Of a stretch of 64,000 nt of DNA, positions 63,635 to 64,000 are shown piece after piece (position 1 is the first letter of the stretch; the number at the start of each line of letters is the position of its first letter). The notes under the pieces were generated by a model that was not told the origin of the DNA, ran no database searches, and saw only the letters and a program-made list of their open reading frames with translations. The DNA is from JAKFDK01 sp036676195 (GTDB lineage: Bacteria > Bacillota > Sulfobacillia > Symbiobacteriales > ZC4RG38), in contig JAKFDK010000010.1 in the NCBI GenBank assembly GCA_036676195.1, forward strand, positions 1 through 64,000, in the 5' to 3' direction. The translations under genes were made by a program, and so were the position numbers.

Positions 63635-64000
63635 TTGGCACTGAAGCGTAACCTGGCTGTCATGCTGGTGACTGCCCTGCTGGGCGGGGCGACTGTGGCC
63701 CCGGCGGCCGCGCAGCCGGCAGCGCCCACCGGAATCTTGCTGAACGCAGACCTGCAGCCTTACCTGGTGGACCGAAACGCCAACAAGCTGTTTGACAATC
63801 TGGAGGTACGTCTGGCCACCACACCGTCGCATGCAGACGAAAAGTTCGACGTGGTTGTGCGCCTGCAGGGGGACGCTCAGGCTGCGGCCGTTTCAGGGGC
63901 GCTGGGGGTAAAGCCCCGGACTGTGTGGAGCCGGACTATCCGGGGTTTCTCGGCAGAGGTCACCAGGGAAGAGCTGCTCCGCCTGCTGGAGGACCCGGCG
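63635..64000 (+). CDS. N-terminal part of a secreted S8-type (subtilase) protease, cut by the window end
   Basis: TTG 63635 after AGGAGGTAGG (63621-63630) opens a frame that stays open to the window end (122 codons). It has a signal peptide (LAVMLVTALLGGATVAPAAA) and then a segment like an inhibitor I9 propeptide: FDVVVRLQGDAQAAAVSGAL...RGFSAEVTREELLRLLEDPA. That pattern is the usual N-terminal prodomain of subtilases; the catalytic domain would lie beyond 64000. The prediction rests on the prodomain only. Confidence 0.7.
   Translation, partial: MALKRNLAVMLVTALLGGATVAPAAAQPAAPTGILLNADLQPYLVDRNANKLFDNLEVRLATTPSHADEKFDVVVRLQGDAQAAAVSGALGVKPRTVWSRTIRGFSAEVTREELLRLLEDPA

Noticed and set aside
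1..64000. CRISPR arrays, insertion sequences, prophage or integrase genes
   Set aside because: No regularly spaced repeats, transposase or recombinase motifs were seen on either strand.

Overview
The window looks like one contiguous piece of a high-GC, endospore-forming Firmicute chromosome. Spore genes support this: SleB/YpeB, the YyaC-type protease homologue and LysM proteins. So do the Firmicutes-type WalRK-YycH-YycI cassette, a T-box leader, Shine-Dalgarno-rich starts with many GTG and TTG codons, and tRNA-encoded CCA ends. The base composition and gene order suggest a Symbiobacterium-like lineage; that placement is inference, and the genus is not proven here.

Layout. 1-1342 is non-coding and holds three identical palindromic parS-like sites upstream of parA-parB. 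3.1-8.6 kb carries a PLP enzyme, a DUF4446 protein, an M23 peptidase, a bactofilin, a lipid kinase, YyaC and a TPR protein. 8.8-13.9 kb is a complete livJHMGF branched-chain amino acid ABC transporter. 13.9-24.4 kb holds an MFS exporter, CvpA, a DUF951 protein, rpsF-ssb-rpsR, rplI, a LonC protease, dnaB, a LysR regulator and purA. 24.4-30.1 kb holds two tRNAs, glpK, two divergent LysM/M23 envelope peptidases and a YpiB-like protein. 30.4-38.1 kb holds a membrane gluzincin protease, walR-walK-yycH-yycI, a MurA with Asp in place of the usual catalytic Cys, and rlmH. 38.3-40.3 kb is a diguanylate cyclase.

40.2-49.4 kb is an accessory region in visible decay. It holds a frameshifted HExxH/TPR gene, a Type III mod-res pair whose Res keeps its helicase motifs but has lost the PD-(D/E)XK nuclease residues, and a peptide ABC transporter reduced to pseudogenes. 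One of these, dppC, is joined by a deletion to the 3' part of an ornithine-cyclodeaminase gene. The frameshifts I found cluster here while the flanking core genes read cleanly, which argues for real decay rather than poor sequence.

49.7-64 kb returns to core functions: arginine decarboxylase (speA), a LysM/PQQ-propeller protein, sleB-ypeB, an HtrA protease, a class A PBP, a T-box controlled aspartyl-tRNA synthetase, speE-speB, an ECF sigma/anti-sigma pair and the start of a probable subtilase. speA, speB and speE together encode arginine to agmatine to putrescine to spermidine, although no speD is in the window. WalRK, the M23/LysM enzymes, bactofilin, MurA, PBP and HtrA form a large envelope-biogenesis set.
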